From: Candidatus Poribacteria bacterium | GTDB taxonomy: Bacteria > Poribacteria > WGA-4E > JAJDTR01 | Assembly (NCBI GenBank): GCA_022827055.1 | Contig: JAJDTR010000002.1 | Span: 1 to 36,269, forward strand | DNA length: 36,269 bases | Reading direction: 5' to 3' | The notes under the pieces: generated by a model | Told to the model about the DNA's origin: nothing | Databases searched by the model: none | The model's input: the letters and a program-made list of their open reading frames with translations, nothing else | Shown: positions 16,950 to 25,805 of the stretch, piece after piece | Numbering within the stretch: the stretch's first letter is position 1 | How the letters are laid out: each line of letters opens with the position of its first letter | Translations under genes and position numbers: made by a program

Positions 16950-17116
16950 TCATTCGCTCCGTTCAAAGTCAGTGACTGATGCTATTCAACCGCTGTGGGT
17001 ATCGATTTCAATCAGACCTCTATACACGATGCCGGATGGAGAATCCGATCAATATGCTTAAAATAGCGCTGCAACGTACTAAACTGAGGATTCGAGTTAG
17101 TGCAGCTAGTCTGCGT

Positions 17117-17611
17117 TCACGCTGTTCTGAATAGGAGTTGGTGCAATCGCTTACTATAGGCTGTACGAAACGCGACGAAACTAGCAACTGCGTAGTAAAT
17201 CAGGTCGAACCATTCCATTCGCATCCGCATAAGTTTCCATGTCGAATTGCCGGCTTCGCTTGCTTCAACCATCTTGGCAATGCTCTCCGCGTATTCTGGC
17301 GGGATATCCGGTTGCGCCTCAATTATACCAACTGTGCGGGGCGCATTCCATCGGACATCAAGATACTTGCCCAGCAGTATTCCCATGATAGCAAAGAAAA
17401 CGGCGACCGAGGCAATAGCCACTCGGCGTGTGCGACTCGTCATCACGGCGCCGAGACCCGTTAGAAGTCCGATAACTAGTGCAACCCAGCCGGCTGTCAT
17501 GCCCGTCCAGTTGATATATTTTGCCCACAGGATGCCGCCGATGATTGCGCCGAGCAGTGCGCCCGTCGGTGCAAGAATGATGCTGGGCGAAGAGCGGTTC
17601 GTATCGCTCAT
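17117..17611 (-). CDS. Small membrane protein of unknown function
   Basis: Protein of 164 residues with three clear hydrophobic helices (about 10-31, 38-57 and 64-82) rich in Gly and Ala, and a weaker one near 135-152. Between helices three and four lies a soluble segment (85-130). No enzyme motif is recognised. The arrangement resembles small multi-pass proteins without assigned function. The ribosome-binding site is weak. It lies between gatA and the S41 peptidase gene on the same strand with gaps of about 100 and 170 bases, so it may be monocistronic. Confidence 0.65.
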   Translation of the reverse strand: MSDTNRSSPSIILAPTGALLGAIIGGILWAKYINWTGMTAGWVALVIGLLTGLGAVMTSRTRRVAIASVAVFFAIMGILLGKYLDVRWNAPRTVGIIEAQPDIPPEYAESIAKMVEASEAGNSTWKLMRMRMEWFDLIYYAVASFVAFRTAYSKRLHQLLFRTA

Positions 17612-17717
17612 AGTTAAACCAAGCTGAATCTCAAGGACGAATTGAAGTAAACGCTACAGGAGAACTTTAGCAAGTTGCTCTCAACATTCGATTTTGGCCG
17701 GTACTTCTCTTTGCCAT

Positions 17718-19178
17718 TTACAAAGCTGGTTTCTGCAAGTGGTGATTTGTATGCTGTTCAAAGGTGTACGCGGCATTTAAAACTTTCCCTTCTTTGAACG
17801 GTGCGGCTAGCATCTGGAGACCGATTGGAAGACCGCCCGATGTCAACCCGCATGGGACAGAGATTCCCGGCAAGCCTGCGAGGCTTGAAGGGGTCGTCAA
17901 GACATCCGAAAGGTACATCTGCAGCGGGTCGGCGGTGCGTTCGCCCACTTTGAAGGCTGGTGTCGGCGAGGTCGGCGTCACGATAACATCAACGGTTTCA
18001 AAGGCGCGATCGAAATCGGATTTGATCAACGTTCGTGCTTTCTGCCCTTTCAAATAGTAGGCATCATAATATCCGGAACTTAGCGCATACGTTCCAAGCA
18101 TTATGCGCCGTTTGACCTCCTCGCCGAATCCGCGGCTGCGGGTTTTCTTGTACATTTCAATAAGTTCGTCGACTTTCTCGGCGCGGTATCCGTATCGGAC
18201 GCCGTCATATCGGGCAAGGTTCGCGCTCGCCTCCGCAGGGGCAATGATATAGTACGTTGCAATCGCGTATTCGGTGTGAGGTAAAGAGATCTCCTCAATG
18301 GAGGCGCCGCACTCCCTTAGCGCTTCGACAGCCGTGTGGACGATACCTTCAACCTCTGTGTCCATCCCTTCAATGAAGTATTCCTTCGGAACGCCGATTT
18401 TTAATCCTTCGATATCTTTAGTCAAAAAACCGGTGTAGTCTGGCGTCGGCAGATTGACGGAGGTTGAATCCATGGGATCGTGTCCACAGATTGCGTTCAG
18501 CATCAGAGCGCAATCGGTAACATCTTTGGTGAACGGTCCAATCTGATCGAGCGAGGAGGCGAATGCAACTAACCCGAATCGCGAAACACGTCCATATGTG
18601 GGTTTCATGCCCACTACTCCGCAGAGCGCCGCCGGCTGCCGGATTGAGCCTCCGGTGTCGGATCCGAGAGAACAGATGGCTTCATCAGCGGCGACTACCG
18701 CGGCGGAACCGCCGCTCGATCCGCCGGGTATGGTATCCAAGTCCCACGGGTTGCGCGTAATTCGGTACGCGGAATTTTCCGTAGACGATCCCATCGCGAA
18801 CTCATCCATGTTGGTCTTGCCAATAACTACGCTCCCTTGCTGATGGAGTTTCGTCGTCACCGTGGCATCGTATGGCGGCACGAAGTTGCCTAGAATCTTG
18901 GAACCGCAGGTGGTCAATACACCCTTGGTGCAGATAACATCTTTGATTGCTATTGGAATCCCGGCGAGCGGCGGCATCTCATCGCCGCGTTGGAAGCCAA
19001 CGTCCGCAGCTTCGGCTTGCTGGAACGCGGTCTCCTTCGTGAGTGTAATGTAGCCTTCGATCTGCCCTTCGACAGCGTCAATACGATCAAACACCGACTG
19101 TGTGAGATCCGCGGAGGTTATCTCTCGTGCTTTTAGCTTCTCATGAAGTTCGTGGGCTGTGAGTTGGTACAACGGCAT
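17718..19178 (-). CDS. gatA: Asp-tRNA(Asn)/Glu-tRNA(Gln) amidotransferase subunit A
   Basis: Glutaminase subunit of the GatCAB amidotransferase, which converts Glu-tRNA(Gln) or Asp-tRNA(Asn) to the amide. The protein is 486 residues. The amidase triad K79 (AIKD), cis-Ser154 (GGSSGG) and nucleophile S178 (DTGGSIR) is complete and in the same numbering as Staphylococcus GatA. The frame is open to 19217, but AAAGGAG with 10-base spacing supports the ATG at 19178, which gives the standard N-terminus. It is last in the order pcrA, gatC, two small genes, gatA. gatB is not in the window. Confidence 0.97.
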   Translation of the reverse strand: MPLYQLTAHELHEKLKAREITSADLTQSVFDRIDAVEGQIEGYITLTKETAFQQAEAADVGFQRGDEMPPLAGIPIAIKDVICTKGVLTTCGSKILGNFVPPYDATVTTKLHQQGSVVIGKTNMDEFAMGSSTENSAYRITRNPWDLDTIPGGSSGGSAAVVAADEAICSLGSDTGGSIRQPAALCGVVGMKPTYGRVSRFGLVAFASSLDQIGPFTKDVTDCALMLNAICGHDPMDSTSVNLPTPDYTGFLTKDIEGLKIGVPKEYFIEGMDTEVEGIVHTAVEALRECGASIEEISLPHTEYAIATYYIIAPAEASANLARYDGVRYGYRAEKVDELIEMYKKTRSRGFGEEVKRRIMLGTYALSSGYYDAYYLKGQKARTLIKSDFDRAFETVDVIVTPTSPTPAFKVGERTADPLQMYLSDVLTTPSSLAGLPGISVPCGLTSGGLPIGLQMLAAPFKEGKVLNAAYTFEQHTNHHLQKPAL

Positions 19179-19200
19179 GAAACGTCCGCTCCTTTGAGGC

Positions 19201-19512
19201 TCATTCTGGCAGAGCATTGACCGCTTTCCCGAGAAGCGGCTTTAAGTCTTTCATGTGGTGCAGCATGTGGAGTACAGAGATTTCAAGTGCTTCCACGCAT
19301 TCAATAAGGTCGTCCTCAGAGATTTCCTCGCTTTGTGCAAGTGCAGTATACCACTTCTCAAAATGCGGGATTTCCCCGGCGATATCGCTCAAATGGAGGG
19401 CAATCAGAGAACGTTTCTTCGCTTTAAGCGTTGGAACATGTTTTTCTAACACGGCTTCCAATTGATGAAGCTGATCGACTGAAGTGTGTCCACCCGCATG
19501 CATTGAACTCAT
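19201..19512 (-). CDS. Unknown small helical protein between gatC and gatA
   Basis: Protein of 103 residues, not recognised. It is predicted all-helical with regularly spaced leucines and several histidines ([20 protein letters not shown]). The ATG at 19512 is preceded by a strong GGGAGGAG with about 8-base spacing; a start further upstream would include GGDRF residues encoded by that site. It ends 22 bases before gatA and follows the small basic gene within a few bases, so it is part of the gat operon. A structural or regulatory role linked to tRNA amidation is only a guess. Confidence 0.65.
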   Translation of the reverse strand: MSSMHAGGHTSVDQLHQLEAVLEKHVPTLKAKKRSLIALHLSDIAGEIPHFEKWYTALAQSEEISEDDLIECVEALEISVLHMLHHMKDLKPLLGKAVNALPE

Positions 19513-19516
19513 AAAC

Positions 19517-19711
19517 CTATCTCCTCCCACGCATTAATTGACGTTCCATTTTCCGTATCTCATTCTCAAAAGTACAAATTTCTCTTTTCCAATGTCTAAT
19601 TAGCCCTAGATTGGGTACTGGCTGGCTATTTTCTTCAGCAATTCTCTTTTGATGTTCACGAATCCGCGATTTCAAGGATTCAATCCCTTTGCGTTTCCTA
19701 CGTTTACGCAA
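19517..19711 (-). CDS. Unknown small basic coiled-coil-like protein
   Basis: Protein of 64 residues, very rich in Arg and Lys, with an N-terminal run RKRRKRKG and heptad-like charged helices (SLKSRIREHQKRI, FENEIRKMERQL). It starts with TTG at 19711; AGAGGA lies about 10 bases upstream. It fits tightly between gatC (20 bases) and the next small gene (4 bases), which supports translation. The charge suggests nucleic-acid or ribosome contact, but no family is recognised. Confidence 0.5.
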   Translation of the reverse strand: MRKRRKRKGIESLKSRIREHQKRIAEENSQPVPNLGLIRHWKREICTFENEIRKMERQLMRGRR

Positions 19712-19731
19712 ATTCCAAATCCTCTCACAGT

Positions 19732-20022
19732 CTACTCAATCACCTTCGGCACATCAAAGTGTCCTTCCTGGGTTTCCGGCGCAGTAGCAAATACAAGCTC
19801 CCGATCGTATGATGGTTTCACTGCATCCTCCTTGGACACATTGTGAATTGGGAGGACATGTGAGGTTGGCGGCACGTCCGTTGTATCCAATTCGTTCAGT
19901 TTTCCGATGTAGTCCAAGATTCTACCGAGTTGATGCGTAAAATCCGCTATTTCCTCCTCATTGAATTCGAGTCGTGCGAGATTCGCAACGTGTTCTACTT
20001 CCTCGGGTGTAATGGTTGCCAT
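19732..20022 (-). CDS. gatC: Asp-tRNA(Asn)/Glu-tRNA(Gln) amidotransferase subunit C
   Basis: GatC, 96 residues, the small subunit that clamps GatA and GatB together. The family start ITPEEVEHVANLARLEFNEEE and the later DVPPTSHVLP and FATAPETQEGHFDVPKVIE segments are diagnostic. AGAGGA stands 8 bases before the ATG. It follows pcrA by 45 bases and precedes two small unknown genes before gatA, an unusual interruption of the normally adjacent gatCA pair. Confidence 0.96.
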   Translation of the reverse strand: MATITPEEVEHVANLARLEFNEEEIADFTHQLGRILDYIGKLNELDTTDVPPTSHVLPIHNVSKEDAVKPSYDRELVFATAPETQEGHFDVPKVIE

Positions 20023-20067
20023 TTCTGTTTCCTCTTCAGAATCTGTGGTAAATTGTCAGTTCGTCTG

Positions 20068-22227
20068 TCACATTACCATCGGCTGCAATGGTGCATATTC
20101 TGCAAGTAAGGTCTTCTCGCCACCGCGCGCAAACCGGATCGTAACCCGCATGTTCTGCCCAGCTCCACTGATGCCGGTAATCTTGCCTCTGCCAAACTTC
20201 GGGTGAAATACGAATTCGCCTACGCTATAATCGAACGAGGGACCTACGTCATGATCGGGTTCGTCGGGATCGTAGGATCTGACGACGGGTCGTTGGACGG
20301 TCTCAAATCTGTCAACATGATTGATTAGGTCCGGCGGAATCTCCTGGATAAAGCGAGAGGGCATGCGATAGTCCTCAAGACCGTGGATTCTGCGTGTTCG
20401 CGCGTGAGAGAGGGAGGCGCGTTCTTTTGCCCGCGTCAATCCCACATAACAGAGCCGCCGTTCCTCCTCCAACTCAGCTTCATCTGCAAATGCGCGTTGG
20501 TGGGGCAGGGAGCCCTCCTCAACTCCAGCCATGAAGACGATGGGGAACTCCAGACCCTTCGCGCTGTGGAGTGTCATCAGGGTGACGACATCACTTTTAT
20601 CGTCCATGTTGTCCACATCGGCAACCAAGGTAATCAACTCCAGGAACCCTGACAGTGTCGGCTCGGGTTCGTTTCCCTCGTATCTGGCGGCGGCGGAGAT
20701 GAACTCGCTTACATTTTCAGTTCTGCCCATCGACTCAATTGTGTTATCGCTTTTGATAAAAGTAAGATAACCCGTAACATCAAGTAGCTCGTTGATAATA
20801 TCTTCAGGAGGACGCGCCGGATCGAAACTTTCAATCAGTTGAACGAACTCTTGGATTTTTTTCTTCGCGGCTACACGCAGCGTCGAGATTTCATCGACAC
20901 GACGAAGGGCGGAGAACAGGTCAATCTGTTCGTCATCCGCGAAATCCTCTAGTTTCCCAAGCGTAGTTCCTCCGATTCCTCTGCGGGGAACGTTAATGAT
21001 TCGCCTGAGGCTAATTGAATCGTCGGGATTCACAATGACCCGGAGATAGGCGATGAGATCTTTTATCTCCATCCGCTCGTAGAAGCGGACGCCTCCCACG
21101 ATTTGATAAGGGATATTTGCGCCTCTCAACGCTTCCTCAAACGCGCGGGACTGGGCGTTAATCCGGTAAAAAACCACGCAGTCGGCATACTTGAGTCCTT
21201 GTGAGCGCGCCTCGCGAATCTGCTTTATGACATATTTTGCCTCGTCAACTTCGTCTATCGCCTCAAAACAGTCAATCGGGTCGCCCTGTCCATTTTCTGT
21301 CCAGAGTTTTTTTTCCTTTCGTCGTTGATTGTTGCGCACGACCTCGTATGCGGCAGAGAGAATGTTTTGCGTCGAGCGATAATTCTGCTCAAGGCGCAGC
21401 ACCGTAGTTTGTGGATAATCCTTCTCGAAGTCGAGGATATTGTTGATATCCGCCCCTCTCCAAGAATAGATGGACTGATCGTCGTCTCCCACTGCGCAGA
21501 TATTCCGGTGCTCCTTTGCCAATGCATCAACGAGCAGGTATTGACCGCGATTGGTATCCTGGTATTCGTCAACAAGAATATACCGGAACTTATTCCGGTA
21601 ATAATCCAGAACATCGGGGCAGGAATTAAACAACTTCACTGTTAGACCGATGAGGTCGTCAAAATCTAAGGAATTGTTTTCACGGAGATAGTCTTGATAC
21701 AGAGGGTAGATTTTTGCAATATTCTCCTCAAAATATCCATCCGCGGTTTGCATAAACTCGTCCGGCGTCACAAAATCGTTCTTGGCTTTGCTAATCTGGC
21801 TCAAGACGGCTTTGGGGTTATTCATTTCTTCGCGCATCTGAAGATTCTTGAGAATCTCTTTGATAACCGCGAGCTGGTCGACCGTATCGTAAATTGTGAA
21901 AGAACGAGAAAATCCGAGCCTCTCAATATCTCTGCGCAGAATACGGGCGCAGGAGGCATGAAAAGTTGACACCCAAATCAGCTTTGTCGTCTCTTCGCCG
22001 ACAAGCCCTTCAAGGCGGGATTTCATCTCTCCTGCCGCTTTGTTCGTGAATGTTACGGCAAGGATGTTAAACAGTGACACGCGGTGGTGGCGAAGCAGAT
22101 AAGCAATGCGATGGGTAATTACGCGCGTCTTTCCGCTGCCAGCGCCAGACAGAAGTAACAGCGGTCCCTCGGCATGTTGCACGGCTTGCCGTTGCACCGG
22201 GTTCAAGCACTCAAGGAGATCGGTCAT
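20068..22227 (-). CDS. pcrA: UvrD/PcrA family DNA helicase
   Basis: Superfamily 1A 3'-5' DNA helicase, 719 residues, acting in nucleotide excision repair and removal of replication or recombination obstacles. Walker A GAGSGKT is at 28-34, Walker B VDEYQDTN around 219-226, with motif IV QNYRST and motif VI VGLTRAKER. The C-terminus (about 655-719) keeps the Tudor-like module with the PKFGRGKITGISG pattern that in PcrA binds RNA polymerase, so PcrA is a better label than RecB-type helicases. It is the first gene of the run leading to gatA. The gap to guaA is 256 bases with no recognised feature. Confidence 0.95.
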   Translation of the reverse strand: MTDLLECLNPVQRQAVQHAEGPLLLLSGAGSGKTRVITHRIAYLLRHHRVSLFNILAVTFTNKAAGEMKSRLEGLVGEETTKLIWVSTFHASCARILRRDIERLGFSRSFTIYDTVDQLAVIKEILKNLQMREEMNNPKAVLSQISKAKNDFVTPDEFMQTADGYFEENIAKIYPLYQDYLRENNSLDFDDLIGLTVKLFNSCPDVLDYYRNKFRYILVDEYQDTNRGQYLLVDALAKEHRNICAVGDDDQSIYSWRGADINNILDFEKDYPQTTVLRLEQNYRSTQNILSAAYEVVRNNQRRKEKKLWTENGQGDPIDCFEAIDEVDEAKYVIKQIREARSQGLKYADCVVFYRINAQSRAFEEALRGANIPYQIVGGVRFYERMEIKDLIAYLRVIVNPDDSISLRRIINVPRRGIGGTTLGKLEDFADDEQIDLFSALRRVDEISTLRVAAKKKIQEFVQLIESFDPARPPEDIINELLDVTGYLTFIKSDNTIESMGRTENVSEFISAAARYEGNEPEPTLSGFLELITLVADVDNMDDKSDVVTLMTLHSAKGLEFPIVFMAGVEEGSLPHQRAFADEAELEEERRLCYVGLTRAKERASLSHARTRRIHGLEDYRMPSRFIQEIPPDLINHVDRFETVQRPVVRSYDPDEPDHDVGPSFDYSVGEFVFHPKFGRGKITGISGAGQNMRVTIRFARGGEKTLLAEYAPLQPMVM

Positions 22228-22483
22228 TAACTATTCTTTGGCTGCTGCCGCAGTTCGACTGGATGAAGTGTAGATAAGGCAAACGGTAATCTAAAATTTA
22301 GGTGTTCTAAATCGTCGCCGTTTTCGAATCGGGTTAACTTTCCATTCCTGCTGTGCCAGCGGAACGGGGCTTAGCCGTTATTAGCGGTGCAGTATAGTCG
22401 ATTTACCTCGGATTCGCAACAGAAGAATCTCTGTCTCATGGGGTAAGACCGCATGTCAATCGACTTTGCACGACACCATAATT

Positions 22484-24022
22484 CTATTCCCACTCGATCG
22501 TACTTGGCGGTTTAGAGCTGATGTCGTAAACCACGCGATTGATACCGTGCACTTCATTGATGATACGATTGGAGATGGTTCCCAACACTTCGGGTGGAAT
22601 CTTTGCCCAGTCCGCTGTCATCCCGTCGGTACTCGTAACCGCGCGTAACGCCACCGCGTTTTCGTAGGTGCGCTCATCCCCCATCACACCTACACTTTTG
22701 ACGGGCAAAAGCACGGCTAACGCCTGCCATATATCGTCGTACAATCCAGCTTTACGCAGTTCCGTAACGAATATCTGATCCGCCTCGCGCAGGATATCCA
22801 AGCGTTCTTTTGTAATTGCACCGATGATCCGCACTGCCAAGCCGGGACCCGGAAAGGGATGTCGACCAAGAATTGACTGGGGAAGTCCTAGCTCCAAACC
22901 AACAGCCCTAACCTCATCCTTAAACAGTTCACGAAACGGCTCAATTAACGTGAACGGGAGATCACTAGGCAACCCGCCGACGTTGTGGTGCGTCTTGATT
23001 GTAGCGGAAGGTCCCTTGACGGATACACTTTCAATCACATCGGGGTAAAGCGTACCTTGCGCGAGGAAGTCAATTTTTCCCAGTTTCGCCACGCCCTCTT
23101 TGAACACCTCTATGAACTGCTTTCCTATCACGAGGCGTTTTTTCTCGGGGTTTTCGACGCCTGAGAGGTATTCAAGGAATCTATCCGTGGCGTCCGCATA
23201 ATGGATTCCAATGCCTAATTTCCGGAAATTTGCCAAGACTTCATCGGCTTCGTCTTTTCGCAGGAGTCCATTATTGACAAAAACGCACGCCAGTGCATCA
23301 CCAATAGCGTGCTTGAGCAAAGCGGCAAGAACGGTTGAATCAACACCGCCGCTAACCGCGCACAACACGCGTCCGTCCTTCGTCGTGCGCCGGATTTTCT
23401 CAGTAGCCTCCGAAATGAAGGATTTCATCGTCCATTCGCCGCGACAGCCGCAAATCTTGTGTACAAAATTGGAGAGGATGCGGTTTTCATCCTTCGTGTG
23501 CACGACTTCCGGATGAAACTGTAAACCGTAGATGTCTTGGTCTAGATTTGCCATGGCTGCAATCGGCGAATTTTGCGTATGACCAATGGCGTGAAATCCT
23601 TCCGGCAAGCTATTGATTCGGTCGCCGTGACTCATCCATACATTGATTCCGTCCGGCAGGTCTTCAAAAAGCGCCCCACGTCTATCGACATCGAGGGTTG
23701 CGGCGCCAAACTCACGTTCAGACGTGGGATGCACCCTTCCTCCTTCGGAAAGGTAGGCGATGAGTTGCATTCCGTAGCAAATACCGAGAACGGGAGAACC
23801 AAGCGTTAAGACTTGTGGATCGGGTAGGGGGGCATTTTCAGTGTAGACACTGGAAGGTCCCCCAGATAAGACGATGCCCATGGGATTCAGCCCTCGCAGC
23901 TTATCGGCTGAAATGTGATATGGGTGAATCTCGCAGTACACCCGTCGCTCACGAATTCGTCTGGCAATCAACTGGGTGTATTGAGATCCAAAATCTAGGA
24001 TTATAATGGTCTCACGGTTCAT
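22484..24022 (-). CDS. guaA: GMP synthase (glutamine-hydrolysing)
   Basis: Converts XMP to GMP using ATP and glutamine. At 512 residues it has both parts: class I glutamine amidotransferase domain with C82 (GICYGMQ), H170 and E172 (FHPEV), and the ATP pyrophosphatase domain with the PP-loop SGGVDST (224-230), then the GMP synthase dimerisation domain ending TIEWE. All catalytic residues are present. The ribosome-binding site is weak. It is probably a single-gene transcript, with palindromic repeats lying in the 174-base gap before the aminotransferase. Confidence 0.97.
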   Translation of the reverse strand: MNRETIIILDFGSQYTQLIARRIRERRVYCEIHPYHISADKLRGLNPMGIVLSGGPSSVYTENAPLPDPQVLTLGSPVLGICYGMQLIAYLSEGGRVHPTSEREFGAATLDVDRRGALFEDLPDGINVWMSHGDRINSLPEGFHAIGHTQNSPIAAMANLDQDIYGLQFHPEVVHTKDENRILSNFVHKICGCRGEWTMKSFISEATEKIRRTTKDGRVLCAVSGGVDSTVLAALLKHAIGDALACVFVNNGLLRKDEADEVLANFRKLGIGIHYADATDRFLEYLSGVENPEKKRLVIGKQFIEVFKEGVAKLGKIDFLAQGTLYPDVIESVSVKGPSATIKTHHNVGGLPSDLPFTLIEPFRELFKDEVRAVGLELGLPQSILGRHPFPGPGLAVRIIGAITKERLDILREADQIFVTELRKAGLYDDIWQALAVLLPVKSVGVMGDERTYENAVALRAVTSTDGMTADWAKIPPEVLGTISNRIINEVHGINRVVYDISSKPPSTIEWE

Positions 24023-24092
24023 GTGCGGTGCTCTGACTATTTTGGAGTTGAGAATCTATAGTAAAACCGATAACTATTTGCTCTCTTTGGTA

Positions 24093-24114
24093 GGTTCGGT
24101 TTTCTAACCGAACC
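24093..24114. repeat. Palindromic hairpin (GGTTCGGTT stem)
   Basis: GGTTCGGTT (24093-24101) and AACCGAACC (24106-24114) form a perfect 9-bp stem with a TTCT loop. It is related in its CGGTT/AACCG core to hairpins at 24133 and 30031. No T run follows, so it is a repeat of the REP type rather than a terminator. Confidence 0.75.
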
Positions 24115-24132
24115 GGCATATCTCGAGTCTCA

Positions 24133-24157
24133 TAGATGCGGTTGGAAACCGCATCTA
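24133..24157. repeat. Palindromic hairpin (TAGATGCGGTT stem, GGA loop)
   Basis: TAGATGCGGTT (24133-24143) pairs perfectly with AACCGCATCTA (24147-24157) around a GGA loop. It shares the GCGGTTGGAAACCGC core with the hairpin at 30031-30057, where the outer stem differs by compensating bases. Confidence 0.8.
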
Positions 24158-24196
24158 CCCAGATATGTGCAATCATGACTGGAATTGACTATAGGA

Positions 24197-25567
24197 CTAC
24201 ATATCGGACAACACGTCGCGTAACGAATCAAAAATCCGGTCCGCCTCGGGGGTGGTCACAATGAGCGGAGGCGCGAGGAATATGGTGTTTTCCGGTTCAT
24301 CCATCGTGTGACTCACTTTTCCAATCAGAATCCCCCTGTCGCGCATCATGCCGACGACTTTATTCGTGGTTGCCGTATCAAGACTCGATTGATCGGGGTT
24401 TACGAGTTCTACGCCGATCATCAACCCTTTTCCGCGGATATCACCGACCACGGGAAGGTCCTGCAGAACTCTCAGTTTATCCAGCAAGTAACTTCCGACT
24501 CGCGCGGAATTTTCCCACAATCGTTCCTCTGTCAAGATGTTCAGATTGGCGAGTCCCGCGGCACAGGTGACCGGGTGTCCGCCGTAGGTGGCAACCTGCG
24601 CGAACTCAAGGTAATCATCGGGCGCTCCCCGAAACACATCAAACACTTCCGGGGTCACAACACTCGCGCCGAGTGGAAGATAACCGCTCGTTAAACCCTT
24701 TGCGAGAGAAATGATGTCCGGCTGGACATCCCAGTGTTCGCAGGCGAACGGCGCTCCCGTTCTTCCGAATCCCGTGATGACTTCGTCGAGGATTAGGAGC
24801 AAGCCGTAACGATCGCAGATTTCTCTTAGTTTCGGGAGGTAGTCGTCGGGTGGAACAATGACTCCGCCTCCGCCAATAATCGGCTCGGCGATGACAGCGA
24901 TGACCGTGTCGACACCCTCCCACTGAACGATCTGTTCAATCTCATCCGCACACGCAACGCCGCACTCCGGGTGGTATTTTCCTAGTGGGCAACGATAGCA
25001 ATATGGTGGCTGCGCGTGCAGAAACCCGGGAACCAGAGGCTCAAAAACTTTGCGTCGCTGCGTCTGCCCCGTCGCTGACATGGCACCATACGTGAAGCCG
25101 TGGTATCCACGATAGCGAGCAATAATCTTGTATCGATTTTGGCCGGGATATTTTTGCCGGCCGTACTGGCGGGCAATCTTTATTGAGGTTTCATTGGCTT
25201 CGGAACCGCTGTTGCTAAAAAAGACATGCTGCAAATCTCCCGGCAATAGCTCGGCGAGTTTGTCGGCTAGGAGTGTTGCCGGAACATTAATTTGTGACAG
25301 TGGATAGTATGACAATTGTTGCATCTGTTCGTACACGGCGTCGGCAATCTGTTTGCGTCCGTACCCCACATTCACGTTCCATAACCCCGAGAGCGCATCC
25401 AGGTATTGATTGCCTTCCGAGTCGATGATAGTAGTGCCGTGCGCCTCTTTGATCACGGTTAAATCCGTGTTCTCCAAAGCTTGATGCTGAAAAATCGGGT
25501 GCCAGACGTGAGCGCGATCGATTCTTCGGTAATCTTCCGGGGAAAGGTCTGTCTGTGAAATCGTCAT
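24197..25567 (-). CDS. Class III aminotransferase (omega-amino acid--pyruvate/taurine--pyruvate type)
   Basis: PLP-dependent class III aminotransferase of 456 residues. The PLP lysine is K290 (LAKGLTSGY), with D261 (LILDEVITGFGRTG) holding the pyridine nitrogen and SNSGSEANE (118-126) binding the phosphate. A cysteine-rich insert, CYRCPLGKYHPECGVAC (190-206), is typical of the taurine/beta-alanine/omega-amino acid:pyruvate group. The frame continues to a TTG at 25588, but AGAGGA lies 8 bases before the ATG at 25567, which is preferred. In a genome with sulfated-compound enzymes, taurine or a similar omega-amine is a reasonable but unproven donor. Confidence 0.9.
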   Translation of the reverse strand: MTISQTDLSPEDYRRIDRAHVWHPIFQHQALENTDLTVIKEAHGTTIIDSEGNQYLDALSGLWNVNVGYGRKQIADAVYEQMQQLSYYPLSQINVPATLLADKLAELLPGDLQHVFFSNSGSEANETSIKIARQYGRQKYPGQNRYKIIARYRGYHGFTYGAMSATGQTQRRKVFEPLVPGFLHAQPPYCYRCPLGKYHPECGVACADEIEQIVQWEGVDTVIAVIAEPIIGGGGVIVPPDDYLPKLREICDRYGLLLILDEVITGFGRTGAPFACEHWDVQPDIISLAKGLTSGYLPLGASVVTPEVFDVFRGAPDDYLEFAQVATYGGHPVTCAAGLANLNILTEERLWENSARVGSYLLDKLRVLQDLPVVGDIRGKGLMIGVELVNPDQSSLDTATTNKVVGMMRDRGILIGKVSHTMDEPENTIFLAPPLIVTTPEADRIFDSLRDVLSDM

Positions 25568-25805
25568 GGATTTATCCTCTTGGGCCAAGAAACATTATGC
25601 AACGCCGATAACTGCTCGGATTCCGAGCCGATGCACAAAATTGTGTAGGAAAGCTGTAGTCCACCAGGCATAGAATAGCGATGAGGTCATTACAACGGAT
25701 GAGTTGAGATTGATGTCAAACAAGTCAGATTGTTCGCTTTAACATGGGAATAAGAAATAGTTGCACCCATGATGCCTCATTGTCAAACGAGCGGGCTTTC
25801 GCATC

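Noticed and set aside
24093-24157. Terminators after the aminotransferase or guaA
   Set aside because: The hairpins lack a following T run on either strand and share a core with a hairpin elsewhere, so they are better called dispersed palindromes.
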